Positions 28,527 to 38,892 are shown, numbered from the stretch's first letter. The stretch: DNA of 64,000 nt from Rivibacter subsaxonicus (GCF_004217215.1 NZ_SHKP01000006.1:372001-436000), one strand, 5' to 3'. The notes: generated by a model not told the origin, from the letters alone. Program-made: numbers and translations.

Positions 28527-29285
28527 TCAGCGCGGCGCCAGCCGGATCGCGCCGTCGAGGCGGATCACCTCGCCGTTGAGCATCTCGTTGGTGACGATCT
28601 GGTGCACCAGCTTGGCGAAGTCGGCCGGCGTGCCGAGCCGGCTCGGGAAGGGCACGCTGGCGGCCAGCGAGTCCTGCACCTCCTGCGGCATGCCGAACAT
28701 CATCGGCGTGCCGAAGATGCCGGGCGCGATCGTCATGTTGCGGATGCCGCTGCGCGCCAGGTCGCGCGCGATCGGCAGCGTCATGCCGACCACGCCGCCC
28801 TTGCTGGCCGAATACGCCGCCTGGCCGATCTGGCCATCAAATGCGGCGACCGAGGCGGTGCTGATCAGCACGCCGCGCTCGCCGGTCGGCTCGGGCGCGT
28901 TCTTGCTCATGGCCTCGGCGGCGAGCCGGATCATGTTGAAGCTGCCGATCAGGTTGACGGTGATGGTCTTGGCGAACACCGCCAGCGGATGGGCGCCGTC
29001 CTTGCCGACCGTCTTGACCGCGGGCGCGATGCCGGCGCAGTTGACCAGGCCGAACAGCGCGCCCAGCTCGAGCGCCTTGGCGACGGCGGCCTGGCCGTCG
29101 GCCTCGCTCGAGACATCGCACTTGACGAAGGCGCCGCCGAGTTCCTTGGCGACCGCCTCGCCCTTGTCGACCTGCAGGTCGGCGATCACGACCCTGGCGC
29201 CGTGCGCGGCGAGCATGCGTGCCGTGCCTTCGCCGAGGCCTGAGGCGCCGCCGGTGACGATGAAGACCTTGTTTGCGATATCCAT
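28527..29285 (-). CDS. SDR-family 3-hydroxyacyl-CoA dehydrogenase-like protein
   Basis: A 252-residue short-chain dehydrogenase. The NAD site is [24 protein letters not shown] and the catalytic Ser-Tyr-Lys ([19 protein letters not shown]) are present. It resembles type II 3-hydroxyacyl-CoA dehydrogenases (HSD17B10-like), which act in fatty-acid and isoleucine breakdown. The ATG follows CAGGAG. A 26-bp perfect palindrome 23 bases upstream suggests regulation, perhaps by a LiuR- or FadR-like repressor of acyl-CoA catabolism. Confidence 0.9.
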   Translation of the reverse strand: MDIANKVFIVTGGASGLGEGTARMLAAHGARVVIADLQVDKGEAVAKELGGAFVKCDVSSEADGQAAVAKALELGALFGLVNCAGIAPAVKTVGKDGAHPLAVFAKTITVNLIGSFNMIRLAAEAMSKNAPEPTGERGVLISTASVAAFDGQIGQAAYSASKGGVVGMTLPIARDLARSGIRNMTIAPGIFGTPMMFGMPQEVQDSLAASVPFPSRLGTPADFAKLVHQIVTNEMLNGEVIRLDGAIRLAPR

Positions 29286-29307
29286 GAAGTTGCTCCTGAA
29301 GAGATGA

Positions 29308-29333
29308 GGTTGACGTTGACGTCAACGTCAACC
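29308..29333. promoter_or_regulatory. 26-bp perfect palindrome, candidate operator of the SDR gene
   Basis: The half-site GGTTGACGTTGAC (29308-29320) is repeated inverted without mismatch to 29333, with no spacer. It lies 23 bases before the SDR start codon. TTGACGTTGACGTCAA-like palindromes are known for MerR-type LiuR regulators of branched-chain and fatty-acid degradation. The regulator assignment is inference. Confidence 0.6.
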
Positions 29334-29388
29334 GGGGCTGGAAACAAAGGCCGCGTGCGGCGGCCTCTGCTTGGAATCTAGCGGGAAA

Positions 29389-30204
<816 letters not shown>

Positions 30205-30215
30205 CTACTTGCGCG

Positions 30216-30977
30216 CTAGCCCTGAGCGAGCAGGCGCCGCACGCGCTTGAGGTCTTCCGGCGTATCGACCCCAGGCCCGGGCCGCGACGCGGCGACATGG
30301 ACCGCGATGCGCTCGCCGTGCCACAGCACGCGCAGTTGCTCGAGCGACTCGATCGTCTCCAGCGGGCAGGCTGGCAATGTCGGATAGCGGCGCAGGAAGC
30401 CCGCGCGGTAGGCATACAGACCCACATGACGCAGCGGCGGCGGACTCGGCAGTTGCGCGATCACGCCCGCGACATTGCCGTCGCGCCACCAGGGCAGCGG
30501 CGCGCGCGAGAAGGTGAGGGCGCGCCCCTGCGCATCGCAGATGAGCTTCACGACGTTCGGGTTGACGAATTCCTCGACCGTGTCGATCGCATGCGCGGCG
30601 GTCGCCATCACGCATTCGGGGCGCGCCGCCAGCAGCGCCGCGCAGGCGTCGACCAGCGCCGGATCGATCAGCGGCTCGTCGCCCTGCACGTTGAGCACGA
30701 TCTCCTCGTCGGCCAAGCCGAGCAGGGTGCAGGCCTCGGCCAGGCGATCGCTGCCGGTGGCGTGGTCGACGCGGGTCAGGATCGCGCGCACGCCATGCGC
30801 GGCGCAGGCCGCGACGATGCGTGCGTCGTCGGCCGCGACGACCACCTGGCGCGCGCCGCTGCGCGCCGCGCGCTCGGCCACGTGCACCACCATCGGCTTG
30901 CCGGCGATGTCGGCCAGTGGCTTGTCGGGCAGCCGCGTCGAGGCCAGCCGGGCCGGGATCAGGACCGTGAAGCTCAT
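30216..30977 (-). CDS. kdsB: 3-deoxy-manno-octulosonate cytidylyltransferase
   Basis: A 253-residue nucleotidyltransferase activating KDO with CTP for lipopolysaccharide core synthesis. It has [51 protein letters not shown] and [21 protein letters not shown]. The start ATG overlaps the Trm112-like stop (ATGA). It belongs with lpxK upstream in an outer-membrane biogenesis run. Confidence 0.97.
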   Translation of the reverse strand: MSFTVLIPARLASTRLPDKPLADIAGKPMVVHVAERAARSGARQVVVAADDARIVAACAAHGVRAILTRVDHATGSDRLAEACTLLGLADEEIVLNVQGDEPLIDPALVDACAALLAARPECVMATAAHAIDTVEEFVNPNVVKLICDAQGRALTFSRAPLPWWRDGNVAGVIAQLPSPPPLRHVGLYAYRAGFLRRYPTLPACPLETIESLEQLRVLWHGERIAVHVAASRPGPGVDTPEDLKRVRRLLAQG

Positions 30978-31192
30978 TCGGCCGCGGGCGCCTCGGGTGC
31001 GGGGAAGACCGGGGCCACGGGCGCGCTGTCGTCGATCGTGCGTGCCTCCGACTCCAGCATCACCGCGATGCCGTCGCGGATCGGGAACGCAAGATGGTCG
31101 GCCGCGCAGACCAGCTCGCGCGCCTCGCGCTCGTGCGTCAGCGGGCCCTTGCAGATCGGGCACACCAGCAATTCGATCAGGCGCGTTTCCAT
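30974..31192 (-). CDS. Trm112-family small zinc protein (YcaR-like)
   Basis: A 72-residue protein. [18 protein letters not shown] with the CPxC pair and [16 protein letters not shown] are the Trm112/UPF0434 pattern. In bacteria it typically sits between lpxK and kdsB, as here. The role may be as an activator of methyltransferases, but in this context it is unknown. The C-terminal tail is Pro/Ala-rich. Confidence 0.92.
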   Translation of the reverse strand: METRLIELLVCPICKGPLTHEREARELVCAADHLAFPIRDGIAVMLESEARTIDDSAPVAPVFPAPEAPAAE

Positions 31193-31211
31193 GTGGGGAG
31201 CTTTCAGAATT

Positions 31212-32273
31212 TCACGAGGCCGTCGCCACGACATCGTCCAGTGCGGCGTCGAGCCGCGGCCAGAACGCGGCCTCGGGCTCGAAGTCTAGCGGCGCCACCC
31301 AGACCCGCAGCCCGGGCCGCTCGAGGGCGAGACGATCGGGGCGCAGCTTGACGGCGTCCTTTTCCGTCACCACCAGTTCGCGCGCCGCCGCCGGCCACGG
31401 CAGTTCGGCGTAGCGCTCGTGGTCGGCCAGCGGCAGGCCGGCGGCGCGGACGCCAGCCGCGGCCAGCATCTCGAAGAAGGCCTGTGGCCGGGCGATGCCG
31501 GCACCGGCGAAGACGGCCTCGGGCGCAGCCCGCGACCTCTGCGCCAGCGCGGCCAGCGCCTGCGCCGTGGCCGCGCGCCCGGCCCACCAGTCGCCAAGCT
31601 CGACCAGGCCGCGCAGGCCGCGCGAGGAGACGCTTCCCGCCAACGGGGTGCTGGGCTCGTTGCCGCTGTAGAGCACCAGCGCGTGGCGCGCGGTCGAGGC
31701 CACCGCGAGCGGCTCGCGCAGCGGCCCGGCCGGCAGCAGCCAGCCGTTGCCGGCGCCGCGCGCATCGAAGACGAGGATCTCGATGTCGCGTGCCAGCGCC
31801 AGGTGCTGGGCGCCGTCGTCGCTGAGGATCACGTCGACCTCGGGGTGCGCCGCCCGCAGCGCGCGCGCGGTGGCGGCGCGGTCGCGTCCGACGAACACCG
31901 GCGCTGCGGTGCGCAGCGCCAGCAGCAGGGGTTCGTCGCCGACCGCGTCGACCGGGTCATCGGCGTGCACGGCGCGGATGTCCTCGACATCGGCGCGGCC
32001 GTGGCCGCGCGAAATGATGCCTGGCCGCATGCCGCGTTGCCGCAGGTGTTCGGCCAGCGCGATCACGACCGGTGTCTTGCCGGCGCCACCGACGATGCGG
32101 TTGCCGACCACGACCACCGGCACGCCGGGGTGCTCGCTGCGCAGCCATCCGTGCCGATAGCCGAGCCGGCGCAGCGCGATCAGCGCGCCGTAGACCAGCG
32201 ACAGCGGCCACAGCAGCAGCGCCAGTGGCCCGCGTCGCTGCCAGGCTTGTGTGAGCCGCTGCTCGAGGCTCAC
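31212..32273 (-). CDS. lpxK: Tetraacyldisaccharide 4'-kinase
   Basis: A 353-residue inner-membrane kinase making lipid IVA. The P-loop is VGNRIVGGAGKTPVVIALAE; GIISRGHGR, DVILSDDGAQHLALARDIEI and ELVVTEKDAVKL are conserved. A membrane-associated N-terminal helix covers about 15-35. It is downstream of exbBD and upstream of the Trm112-like gene and kdsB. Confidence 0.96.
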   Translation of the reverse strand: MSLEQRLTQAWQRRGPLALLLWPLSLVYGALIALRRLGYRHGWLRSEHPGVPVVVVGNRIVGGAGKTPVVIALAEHLRQRGMRPGIISRGHGRADVEDIRAVHADDPVDAVGDEPLLLALRTAAPVFVGRDRAATARALRAAHPEVDVILSDDGAQHLALARDIEILVFDARGAGNGWLLPAGPLREPLAVASTARHALVLYSGNEPSTPLAGSVSSRGLRGLVELGDWWAGRAATAQALAALAQRSRAAPEAVFAGAGIARPQAFFEMLAAAGVRAAGLPLADHERYAELPWPAAARELVVTEKDAVKLRPDRLALERPGLRVWVAPLDFEPEAAFWPRLDAALDDVVATAS

Positions 32274-32292
32274 CGTGCTTCCTGGCTGCCGC

Positions 32293-32739
32293 TCAGCGGC
32301 CGTCGCCGGCGCGCGCGGCGCCGCGTGCGCTCTGGGTCGCGAAGGTCAGCTGCGGCAGGCCGGCGCGCCGCGCCGCGTCGAGCACCGTGATGACGCTCTG
32401 GTGGGTCGCGTTGGCGTCGGCCGAGATGATCACCAGATGGTTCTCGGAGCCGGCCGCGGCGTTGGCAAGCACCGACGCGAGTTGCGTCACGTCGCGCCCG
32501 TCGACCGCCTGCTTGTTGACCGAGAAGCGGCCATCCGCGGAGACCGCGACGATGATCTCCTTGGGCGCGTTGCGCGCCTTCTCGGCGTCGGCCACCGGCA
32601 GGTTCACGCGCAGCTCGGTGAACTTGCTGTACGTGGTGGTCAGCATCAGGAAGATCAGGATCACCAGCAGCACGTCGATGAACGGGATCAGGTTGATCTC
32701 CGGGTCCTCGGTGCGACGGTGGCGGAAGTTGACGGCCAT
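32293..32739 (-). CDS. exbD: ExbD, TonB-system proton channel subunit
   Basis: A 148-residue ExbD/TolR protein with one membrane helix at about 17-37 containing the key aspartate in IPFIDVLLVILIFLMLTT. The periplasmic part has VLDAARRAGLPQLTFATQ. It pairs with ExbB 7 bases upstream. No tonB is adjacent, so the complex may energise TonB encoded elsewhere or act in another motor. Confidence 0.93.
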   Translation of the reverse strand: MAVNFRHRRTEDPEINLIPFIDVLLVILIFLMLTTTYSKFTELRVNLPVADAEKARNAPKEIIVAVSADGRFSVNKQAVDGRDVTQLASVLANAAAGSENHLVIISADANATHQSVITVLDAARRAGLPQLTFATQSARGAARAGDGR

Positions 32740-32746
32740 GGTGGCT

Positions 32747-33406
32747 TCAGAACGAGGAAGGCGTGCCGGCGGTGTGCAGCGGCGTGCGCACCGAGAAGCG
32801 CATCAGGTGCGGCACCATCCTCTCGCTGGCCTGCTCGAGCTCGACCGCGTAGTCGTCGACGCGGCCGCGGAAGTAGCGGTAGAACATCAGCGTCGGGATC
32901 GCGACGATCAGGCCGAAGGCGGTGTTGTAGAGCGCGATCGAGATGCCATGCGCCAGCTGCTCCGGATTGCTGCCGCCGGTAGGCGACTGCGAACCGAAGA
33001 TCTCGATCATGCCGATCACCGTCCCGAGCAGGCCCAGCAAGGGCGCGGCGGCGGCGATGGTGCCGAGCGTGTTGAGGTAGCGCTCCAGTTTGTGGATCGC
33101 AGCCGCGCCCTGGCTCTCGAAGACATTGCGCAGCGCGTTCTCGCTGATGCGCGGCTCGCTGATCACCGCATGCAATCCGCTCGCCAGCACCTGGCCGAGC
33201 ACCGAGTTCTGCGCCAGCTTGGTGACGACGTCGGGGGCCGGCAGGCTGTTGCGGCTGACCGCCAGCACCTCGTCGAGCAATTTGGGCGGAGCTATCCGGG
33301 CGGTGCGCAGGCTGGCAAAACGCTCCAGTACCAGGGCCAGTGCCACCACCGAGCACAGCAGCAGGGGCCAGATCGGCCAGCCGGCCGCTTGTATGATCGA
33401 AAACAA
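32747..33406 (-). CDS. exbB: ExbB, TonB-system proton channel subunit
   Basis: A 219-residue MotA/TolQ/ExbB protein. It begins at a TTG (33404-33406) read LFSIIQAAGWPIWPLL, matching the family start; GGAG lies 7-10 bases upstream. No ATG or GTG fits. Membrane helices lie at the N-terminus and around GTIAAAAPLLGLLGTVIGMI and ISIALYNTAFGLIVAIPTLM. It powers TonB-dependent uptake with ExbD. Confidence 0.92.
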   Translation of the reverse strand: MFSIIQAAGWPIWPLLLCSVVALALVLERFASLRTARIAPPKLLDEVLAVSRNSLPAPDVVTKLAQNSVLGQVLASGLHAVISEPRISENALRNVFESQGAAAIHKLERYLNTLGTIAAAAPLLGLLGTVIGMIEIFGSQSPTGGSNPEQLAHGISIALYNTAFGLIVAIPTLMFYRYFRGRVDDYAVELEQASERMVPHLMRFSVRTPLHTAGTPSSF

Positions 33407-33783
33407 GGGAAAACTCCAGTGTCGATCGCGAAGACCGCGACCTGAATCGGCGCGGATTATGGCGGCCAACGGCAGACCACGGCCTTGCAAACGGCGTCCA
33501 TTTGTTTTCTGGCGTGGACAGTTCACGAATGGCGGCCGCGCCGTCCACCGAACTTGTGGACAACTTTGTGGGAAACCGCCCCCGACACCCGCGCAGACCG
33601 CGTCGTTGCGTGCTCCGGTTCAGATTGCTCAAAGAATGAGCAACAAAAAGTCTATATAAATCAACGTCTTGCGAGATTGCGACGAGATGATGACAAGCTC
33701 AATGCGGCGCGGCCCGCGCCATTGCTGGCGTGTGGAGTACCCGGGCCAGCAATGGCGCGCCCTGGCGGCGGATGCGCAGGTCC
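33407..33783. other. 377-base gene-free gap between exbB and xseA
   Basis: This divergent gap contains, in order, a TGTGGACAA DnaA-box-like word (33555-33563) beside a second TTGTGGG word, and a perfect TTGCTCA/TGAGCAA hairpin near 33627-33645. Next come an AT-rich patch (CTATATAAATC) at about 33650-33660 and a 15-bp inverted repeat at 33715-33759. Promoters for both genes should lie here, but no confident -35/-10 pair was assigned. No protein frame looks real. Confidence 0.6.
33715..33759. repeat. 15-bp perfect inverted repeat upstream of xseA
   Basis: CGCGCCATTGCTGGC (33715-33729) is repeated inverted at 33745-33759 with a 15-base spacer. It ends 24 bases before the xseA ATG. It may be a leader hairpin covering the ribosome-site region or an operator. 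Confidence 0.6.
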
Positions 33784-35097
33784 ATGGCCGGGCTTGAAGA
33801 CCTGACGGAGCGCACCGGCGCGCGCCAGGTGTGGGAGGTCGCCGCGCTGGTGCGCGCGGTGGCCGACACGCTGGCACAGCGCTTCGCGGTGGTCAGCGTG
33901 CGCGGCGAGATCGGCGGCTTCACGCGTGCCGCCAGCGGTCATTGCTACTTCACGCTGAAGGATGCCGAAGGCGCGGCCTCGCTGCGCTGCGCGATGTTTC
34001 GTCGTGCGGCGGCGCTGATGGCCTCGCCGCCGCAGGAGGGCGACGCGGTCGAGTTGCGTGGCCGGCTTGCGGTCTACGAGCCGCGTGGCGAGTTGCAGTT
34101 CATCGTCGAGTCCTTGCAGCGCGCCGGAGCCGGCGCTCTCTACGAGCGCTTCCTGCGGCTCAAGGCCGAACTCGAGGCCGAGGGCCTGTTCGATGCGGCG
34201 CGCAAGCGGCCGCTGCCGGGCTATCCGCGCCGCGTCGGCATCGTCACCTCACTCGGCGCCGCGGTGCTGCGCGACGTGGCCACCGCGCTGGCACGGCGCG
34301 CGCCGCAGGTCGAGTTGCTGGTCTACCCGAGCCCGGTGCAGGGCGCCGACGCACCGGCGCAACTGGCGGCGGCGATAGCTCTCGCCTCGCGCCGGGCCGA
34401 GGTCGACACGCTGCTGGTCTGCCGCGGCGGCGGCTCGCTCGAGGATCTGTGGGCCTTCAACGAGGCGGTCGTCGTGCGCGCGATCGCGGCCTGCTCGGTG
34501 CCGGTGATCAGTGGCGTCGGCCACGAGACCGACGTCACGCTGGCCGACTTCGCGGCCGACCTGCGCGCGCCGACGCCGACCGCGGCCGCCGAGCTCGCGG
34601 CGCCGCCGCGCGATGAACTGCTGGCCGACTTGCAGTCGCTGGCCGATGGCCTGTGGCGTGGCCTGCACCGGCGCCTCGACGCCGATGCGCAGCGGCTCGA
34701 CCGCGCGGCGCTGCGGCTGGCCCGCCCCGGCCACGCGCTGGCGGCGCGTCAGGCCCGGTTGGCGCTGCTGGCCGGTCGCCTGCGCGCCGCGGTGGCGCGC
34801 AGGCTCACCGAGTGCGCCGAGCGCGAGCGGCGTCTGGCGACGCGCTGGCTGCAGGCCGGGGCGCGCGGCCGCGAGCGCCAGCAGCAGCGGCTGTCGCTGG
34901 CGGCGACGCGCCTGGAGGGGCTCGATCCGCAGCGCGTGCTGGCGCGTGGCTACGCGCGTCTGGTCGATGCCGGCGGCGCGCCGCTGAGCTCGGTGTCGCA
35001 ACTCTCGGTCGGCGCCGAGTTCGCGGCGATGCTGGCCGATGGCCGGGTCGAGGCCAGCGTCACGGCCGTGCAGCCGGCGGCGTTGCCTGCAGGCTGA
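33784..35097 (+). CDS. xseA: Exodeoxyribonuclease VII large subunit
   Basis: A 437-residue XseA. The OB-fold N-terminus has [20 protein letters not shown], the catalytic region [34 protein letters not shown] and [20 protein letters not shown]. The C-terminal half is helical and Ala/Arg-rich. With XseB it degrades single-stranded DNA. ATG at 33784 is chosen by homology; ATG at 33772 is also in frame. Confidence 0.95.
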   Translation: MAGLEDLTERTGARQVWEVAALVRAVADTLAQRFAVVSVRGEIGGFTRAASGHCYFTLKDAEGAASLRCAMFRRAAALMASPPQEGDAVELRGRLAVYEPRGELQFIVESLQRAGAGALYERFLRLKAELEAEGLFDAARKRPLPGYPRRVGIVTSLGAAVLRDVATALARRAPQVELLVYPSPVQGADAPAQLAAAIALASRRAEVDTLLVCRGGGSLEDLWAFNEAVVVRAIAACSVPVISGVGHETDVTLADFAADLRAPTPTAAAELAAPPRDELLADLQSLADGLWRGLHRRLDADAQRLDRAALRLARPGHALAARQARLALLAGRLRAAVARRLTECAERERRLATRWLQAGARGRERQQQRLSLAATRLEGLDPQRVLARGYARLVDAGGAPLSSVSQLSVGAEFAAMLADGRVEASVTAVQPAALPAG

Positions 35098-35221
35098 TCC
35101 TGCGCGCCCGCCAAGGCCAAGCGCGCTGCCTACAATCATTCGATCTCGAGCCGGCAACTGCCGCCATCGACAACCCGGTCACCCACCCAAGCTCTTCAAG
35201 CCAGAAGGAAGGACACCGCTC

Positions 35222-35803
35222 ATGGAACACACCCTGCCGCCGCTGCCGTACGCGATGGACGCGCTCGCGCCGCACCTGTCGAAGGAAACCTTCGAATACC
35301 ACTACGGCAAGCACCATCAGGCCTACGTCACGAACCTCAACAACCTGATCAAGGGCACCGAGTTCGAAGAAGCGCCGCTCGAGGACGTGGTCAAGAAGGC
35401 CTCCGGCGGCCTCTACAACAACGCGGCGCAGATCTGGAACCACACCTTCTTCTGGAACTGCATGAAGCCGGCCGGCGGCGGCGCACCGAGCGGCGCGCTG
35501 GCCGCGGCCATCGATGCCAAGTGGGGCAGCTATGCCGCCTTCAAGGAAGCCTTCGCCAAGAGCGCGGTCGGCAACTTCGGCTCCGGCTGGACCTGGCTCG
35601 TCAAGAAGACCGATGGCAGCGTCGACATCGTCAACATGGGCGCTGCCGGCACGCCGCTGACCGGCGTCGACAAGGCACTGCTGACGATCGACGTCTGGGA
35701 GCACGCCTACTACATCGACTACCGCAACGCGCGGCCGAAGTTCGTCGAGGCCTTCCTCAACTCGCTGGTGAACTGGGACTTCGCGCAGGCCAACTTCGCC
35801 TGA
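35222..35803 (+). CDS. sodB: Iron superoxide dismutase
   Basis: A 193-residue Fe/Mn SOD. Metal ligands are the His in [12 protein letters not shown], the His in [12 protein letters not shown], and Asp and His in [23 protein letters not shown] fits the iron type. It removes superoxide in the cytoplasm. A GCCTACAAT word at 35128-35136 may be its -10 region. It follows xseA by 124 bases and ends at a strong terminator. Confidence 0.97.
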   Translation: MEHTLPPLPYAMDALAPHLSKETFEYHYGKHHQAYVTNLNNLIKGTEFEEAPLEDVVKKASGGLYNNAAQIWNHTFFWNCMKPAGGGAPSGALAAAIDAKWGSYAAFKEAFAKSAVGNFGSGWTWLVKKTDGSVDIVNMGAAGTPLTGVDKALLTIDVWEHAYYIDYRNARPKFVEAFLNSLVNWDFAQANFA

Positions 35804-35818
35804 GTGCCCGGTCTGAAC

Positions 35819-35858
35819 AGAACGGCCGGCCGGGCTTGATGTCCCGGCCGGCCGTTCT
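35819..35858. terminator. bidirectional terminator between sodB and the DUF192 gene
   Basis: AGAACGGCCGGCCGGG (35819-35834) pairs perfectly with CCCGGCCGGCCGTTCT (35843-35858) around an 8-base loop. It separates convergent genes and its right edge touches the DUF192 stop codon (35858-35860). Confidence 0.75.
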
Positions 35859-36331
35859 CATTTGGCGGCGATGCCGCCGATCGTGGCGCCGCTGGCGATG
35901 CCGCGCTTGGCGAACCAGCCGCTGTTCATCTCGAGCGCGAGCCTGACCGGCTTGGCCGAGCAATGCGAGTCAAGGCTCCGCGGCTTCATCTCGGCGATGT
36001 TGACGATGGTGCCGTCGTCGGCGACGAAGGCGATCGACAGCGGGATCAGCGTGTTCTTCATCCAGAAGCACTGCACGCCCGGCCGGTCGAAGACGAACAG
36101 CATGCCGTCGTTGGCGGCCAGGCTCGGCCGGTGCATCAGGCCGATCGAGCGTTGCTCCTCGGTGCGCGCGACCTCGGCATGGATCAGGTGCATGCCGGCG
36201 CTGAGCTGGACCTGGCTCAGCTTCTGCGGCGCCTCCTGGGCCTGTGCAAATGGCGCCGCAACGAGGCCTGCCGGCAACAGCATGCGGGTGAAGAAGGAAC
36301 GAAGGATGCGATGGATCAAGGCGACGCGCAT
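35858..36331 (-). CDS. DUF192 exported protein
   Basis: A 157-residue protein with a signal peptide ending AAPFAQAQ near residue 32. DUF192 marks are HAEVARTEEQRSIGLMHR, GMLFVFDRPGVQCFWMKNT, IPLSIAFVADDGTIVNI and SAKPVRLALEMNSGWFAKRG. Function is unknown; the fold is a small beta barrel. Its stop codon abuts the shared terminator stem with sodB. Confidence 0.9.
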   Translation of the reverse strand: MRVALIHRILRSFFTRMLLPAGLVAAPFAQAQEAPQKLSQVQLSAGMHLIHAEVARTEEQRSIGLMHRPSLAANDGMLFVFDRPGVQCFWMKNTLIPLSIAFVADDGTIVNIAEMKPRSLDSHCSAKPVRLALEMNSGWFAKRGIASGATIGGIAAK

Positions 36332-36375
36332 GGACGGAAACGAAGGCAGGGAATGCGGCTAGATTAGCGCAGCCC

Positions 36376-38700
36376 ATGAGCGCAGCCATCTCGTCGCCGA
36401 TCAGCCCCGTGCAGCCGACGCCGGCTTCGTTGGCGCTCGACGCCCGTGCCGCCACCGCGCTCGACGACGACCTGGCGCTTGCCGAGTGCACCGAGTGGCG
36501 CGAGCGCGCCGATGGCACGCGCGAGGCGCAGACGCTGTTCGCACTCGGCGGCCTGCACTGCGCCGCCTGCGCCGGCATCATCGAAGCCGCGCTGCGCCAG
36601 GAGCCCGGCGTCGGCGCGGTGCAGGTCAATGCGGCGCGCGAGCGGGCGCTGGTGCGCTGGGACCCGCAGCGCACCGGCGCTGCCGCGCTGATCGAGGCGG
36701 TGCGGCGCGCCGGCTACAGCGCCCATCCGGCCCATGCCGAGGCCGTGCTCGAGGCGCAGCGGCGTGCCGAGCGCGACGCACTGTGGCGGCTGTTCGTCGC
36801 GGCCTTCTGCATGATGCAGGTGATGATGGTGGCGGCACCGTCCTACCTCGCGACGCGGGCCGAGATCGGCGCCGAGTTCGACCAGCTGCTGCGCTGGGCC
36901 GGCTGGGTCATGAGCCTGCCGGTGCTGATGTTCTCGGCGACGCCCTTCTTCAGCGGCGCCTGGCGCGCGCTGCGCGCCGGGCGCATCGGTATGGACCTGC
37001 CGGTGGCGCTGGCGATCGTCATCACCTTCGTCGCCTCGACCGGCGCCACCTTCGCCCCTGGCGGCGCCTTTGGCGATGATGTCTGGTTCGACTCGCTGAC
37101 GATGTTCGTCACCTTCCTGCTTGCCGGTCGCTGGCTCGAGCAGCGCCTGCGCGGGCGCAGTCGGCGCGCGCTCGACGTGCTGCTGCGGCGCCTGCCCGAC
37201 AGCGTCGAGCGCGAGAGCGACGACGGCCGCTTCAGCCTGGTGCCGGTGCTGCGGCTGCGCGTCGGCGACCGCGTCCGCGTCGCCGCCGGGCAACTGGTGC
37301 CGGGCGATGGCGTGGTGCTCGAGGGCGAGAGCGCGCTCGACGAGGCGCTGCTCAGCGGCGAGTCGCGCCCGGTCGAGCGCCGTGTCGGCGATGCGGTGGT
37401 GGCCGGCAGCCTCAATCTTGCCGCGCCGCTGCTGATGCGCGTCGAGCGCCTCGGTGCCGACACACGCCAGCAGCAGATTGCCGACTTGGTCGATCGCGCC
37501 GGTCTCGCGCGGCCGCCGACGCTGCGCCTGGCCGACCGCATCGCCGGGCCGTTCATGGCCGTGGTGCTGCTGCTCGCGCTGGCTGCCTTCATCGGCTGGC
37601 AACGGATCGATCCGACGCAGGCGCTCGCGGTCGCGGTCGCTGTGCTGGTGGTGAGCTGCCCGTGCGCGCTGGCTATCGCCGCGCCGACCGGGCTGCTGGC
37701 GGCGGCGACCGAACTGGCGCGGCGCGGCGTGCTGGTGCAACGGCTGGACGCGATCGAGACGCTGGCGGCGATCGACGTGGCGGCCTTCGACAAGACCGGC
37801 ACGCTCAGCGACGAGCGCCTGGCGCTGGCGCGCGTCGTGCCGGAGCAGGGCGCGCCGCTGGCCGCCGCCGCGGCGCTAGCGCGCCAGTCGCGCCACCCGC
37901 TGGCGCAGGCGCTGGCGGCGAGCGTCGATGCCGACGCGACCGCCTGGACCGAGTTGCGCGAGCAGCCCGGCGCCGGTCTCGAGGCTGCGGACGCCCAGGG
38001 CCGGCGCTGGCGGCTGGGCAGCGCGTCCTTCGTCGGCGCCGACGACGACAGCGACCCGGGCCGGCCGGCGCTGTACTTCGCCGCGGTGACGCCCGGCGCC
38101 ACCGGCAGCGCGTGGCGCTTCGAGTTCGACGAGGTCCCGCGCGCCGGGGCGGACGCGCTGGTAGCTGCGTTGCGTGCCGACGGCGTGCGGGTGCAGGTGC
38201 TGTCCGGCGACCGTGCCGGCGCCGTCGAGGTGCTGGCGCGGCGGGTCGGAGCCGATGCCTGGCAGGCCTCGGCCACGCCGCAGGACAAGCGGCTGGCGGT
38301 CGAGCGCGAGCAGGCCGAGGGACGGCGCGTGCTGGTGGTCGGCGACGGCCTCAACGATGCGCCGGTGGTGGCCCAGGCCGATGTCTCGATCGCACTCGGC
38401 CATGGCGCCGCGCTGACGCAGTTGCGCGCCGATCTGGTGGTACTCGGCAGCCGCCTGCCGGAGATCGCCGCGGCCCGCAGGCTGGCGCGCCGCACGCGGC
38501 AGCTGATGCGCCAGAACCTGGCCTGGGCCGTGATCTACAACCTGCTGGCCCTGCCGCTGGCGCTGGCCGGCCTGCTCGCGCCGTGGGCCGCCGGGCTCGG
38601 CATGGCGCTGAGCTCGCTGCTGGTGGTGGGTAACTCCTTGCGGCTGCTGTCGAGCCCGCGCATGGACAGCGACCGGACGCCGGCAACAACCAGCGGGTGA
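36376..38700 (+). CDS. ccoI: Copper-translocating P1B-ATPase for cbb3 oxidase assembly (CcoI)
   Basis: A 774-residue P-type ATPase. An N-terminal HMA domain has GLHCAACAG (Cys62, Cys65). The membrane metal site is SCPCALAIA (Cys428, Cys430), the phosphorylated Asp is about 472 in FDKTGTLS, and GDGLNDAPV is the hinge. It sits directly before ccoS and ccoNOQP, so it is the FixI/CcoI type that exports copper for CuB insertion rather than a detoxification CopA. About 40 extra residues precede the HMA domain. Confidence 0.95.
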   Translation: MSAAISSPISPVQPTPASLALDARAATALDDDLALAECTEWRERADGTREAQTLFALGGLHCAACAGIIEAALRQEPGVGAVQVNAARERALVRWDPQRTGAAALIEAVRRAGYSAHPAHAEAVLEAQRRAERDALWRLFVAAFCMMQVMMVAAPSYLATRAEIGAEFDQLLRWAGWVMSLPVLMFSATPFFSGAWRALRAGRIGMDLPVALAIVITFVASTGATFAPGGAFGDDVWFDSLTMFVTFLLAGRWLEQRLRGRSRRALDVLLRRLPDSVERESDDGRFSLVPVLRLRVGDRVRVAAGQLVPGDGVVLEGESALDEALLSGESRPVERRVGDAVVAGSLNLAAPLLMRVERLGADTRQQQIADLVDRAGLARPPTLRLADRIAGPFMAVVLLLALAAFIGWQRIDPTQALAVAVAVLVVSCPCALAIAAPTGLLAAATELARRGVLVQRLDAIETLAAIDVAAFDKTGTLSDERLALARVVPEQGAPLAAAAALARQSRHPLAQALAASVDADATAWTELREQPGAGLEAADAQGRRWRLGSASFVGADDDSDPGRPALYFAAVTPGATGSAWRFEFDEVPRAGADALVAALRADGVRVQVLSGDRAGAVEVLARRVGADAWQASATPQDKRLAVEREQAEGRRVLVVGDGLNDAPVVAQADVSIALGHGAALTQLRADLVVLGSRLPEIAAARRLARRTRQLMRQNLAWAVIYNLLALPLALAGLLAPWAAGLGMALSSLLVVGNSLRLLSSPRMDSDRTPATTSG

Positions 38701-38730
38701 CAGGCGGCGCCCGGCGTGCGAGCATCAAGC

Positions 38731-38892
38731 GTGGACATTCTCTTTTTGCTGGTGCCGCTGTCGGTGCTGCTGGTGCTTGCGATCCTTGGCGTCTTTGCCT
38801 GGGCGCTTCACAGCGGGCAGTTCGAGGACCTCGAGCGCGAGGGCCAGCGGCTGCTCGAAGAGACCCCGGCCGAAGCAACGCGCGTCGAGTGA
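38731..38892 (+). CDS. ccoS: CcoS, cbb3 oxidase maturation protein
   Basis: A 53-residue protein starting at GTG 38731. It reads VDILFLLVPLSVLLVLAILG, one membrane helix, then FAWALHSGQFEDLEREG, the conserved CcoS motif, ending at TGA 38890-38892. CcoS is needed for heme b and CuB insertion into cbb3 oxidase. It lies 30 bases after ccoI and 84 before ccoN. It is too short for many gene callers. Confidence 0.93.
   Translation: MDILFLLVPLSVLLVLAILGVFAWALHSGQFEDLEREGQRLLEETPAEATRVE

Noticed and set aside
33555-33665. Chromosomal replication origin
   Set aside because: Only one good DnaA-like box and no dnaA, dnaN, parAB or mnmG genes nearby.
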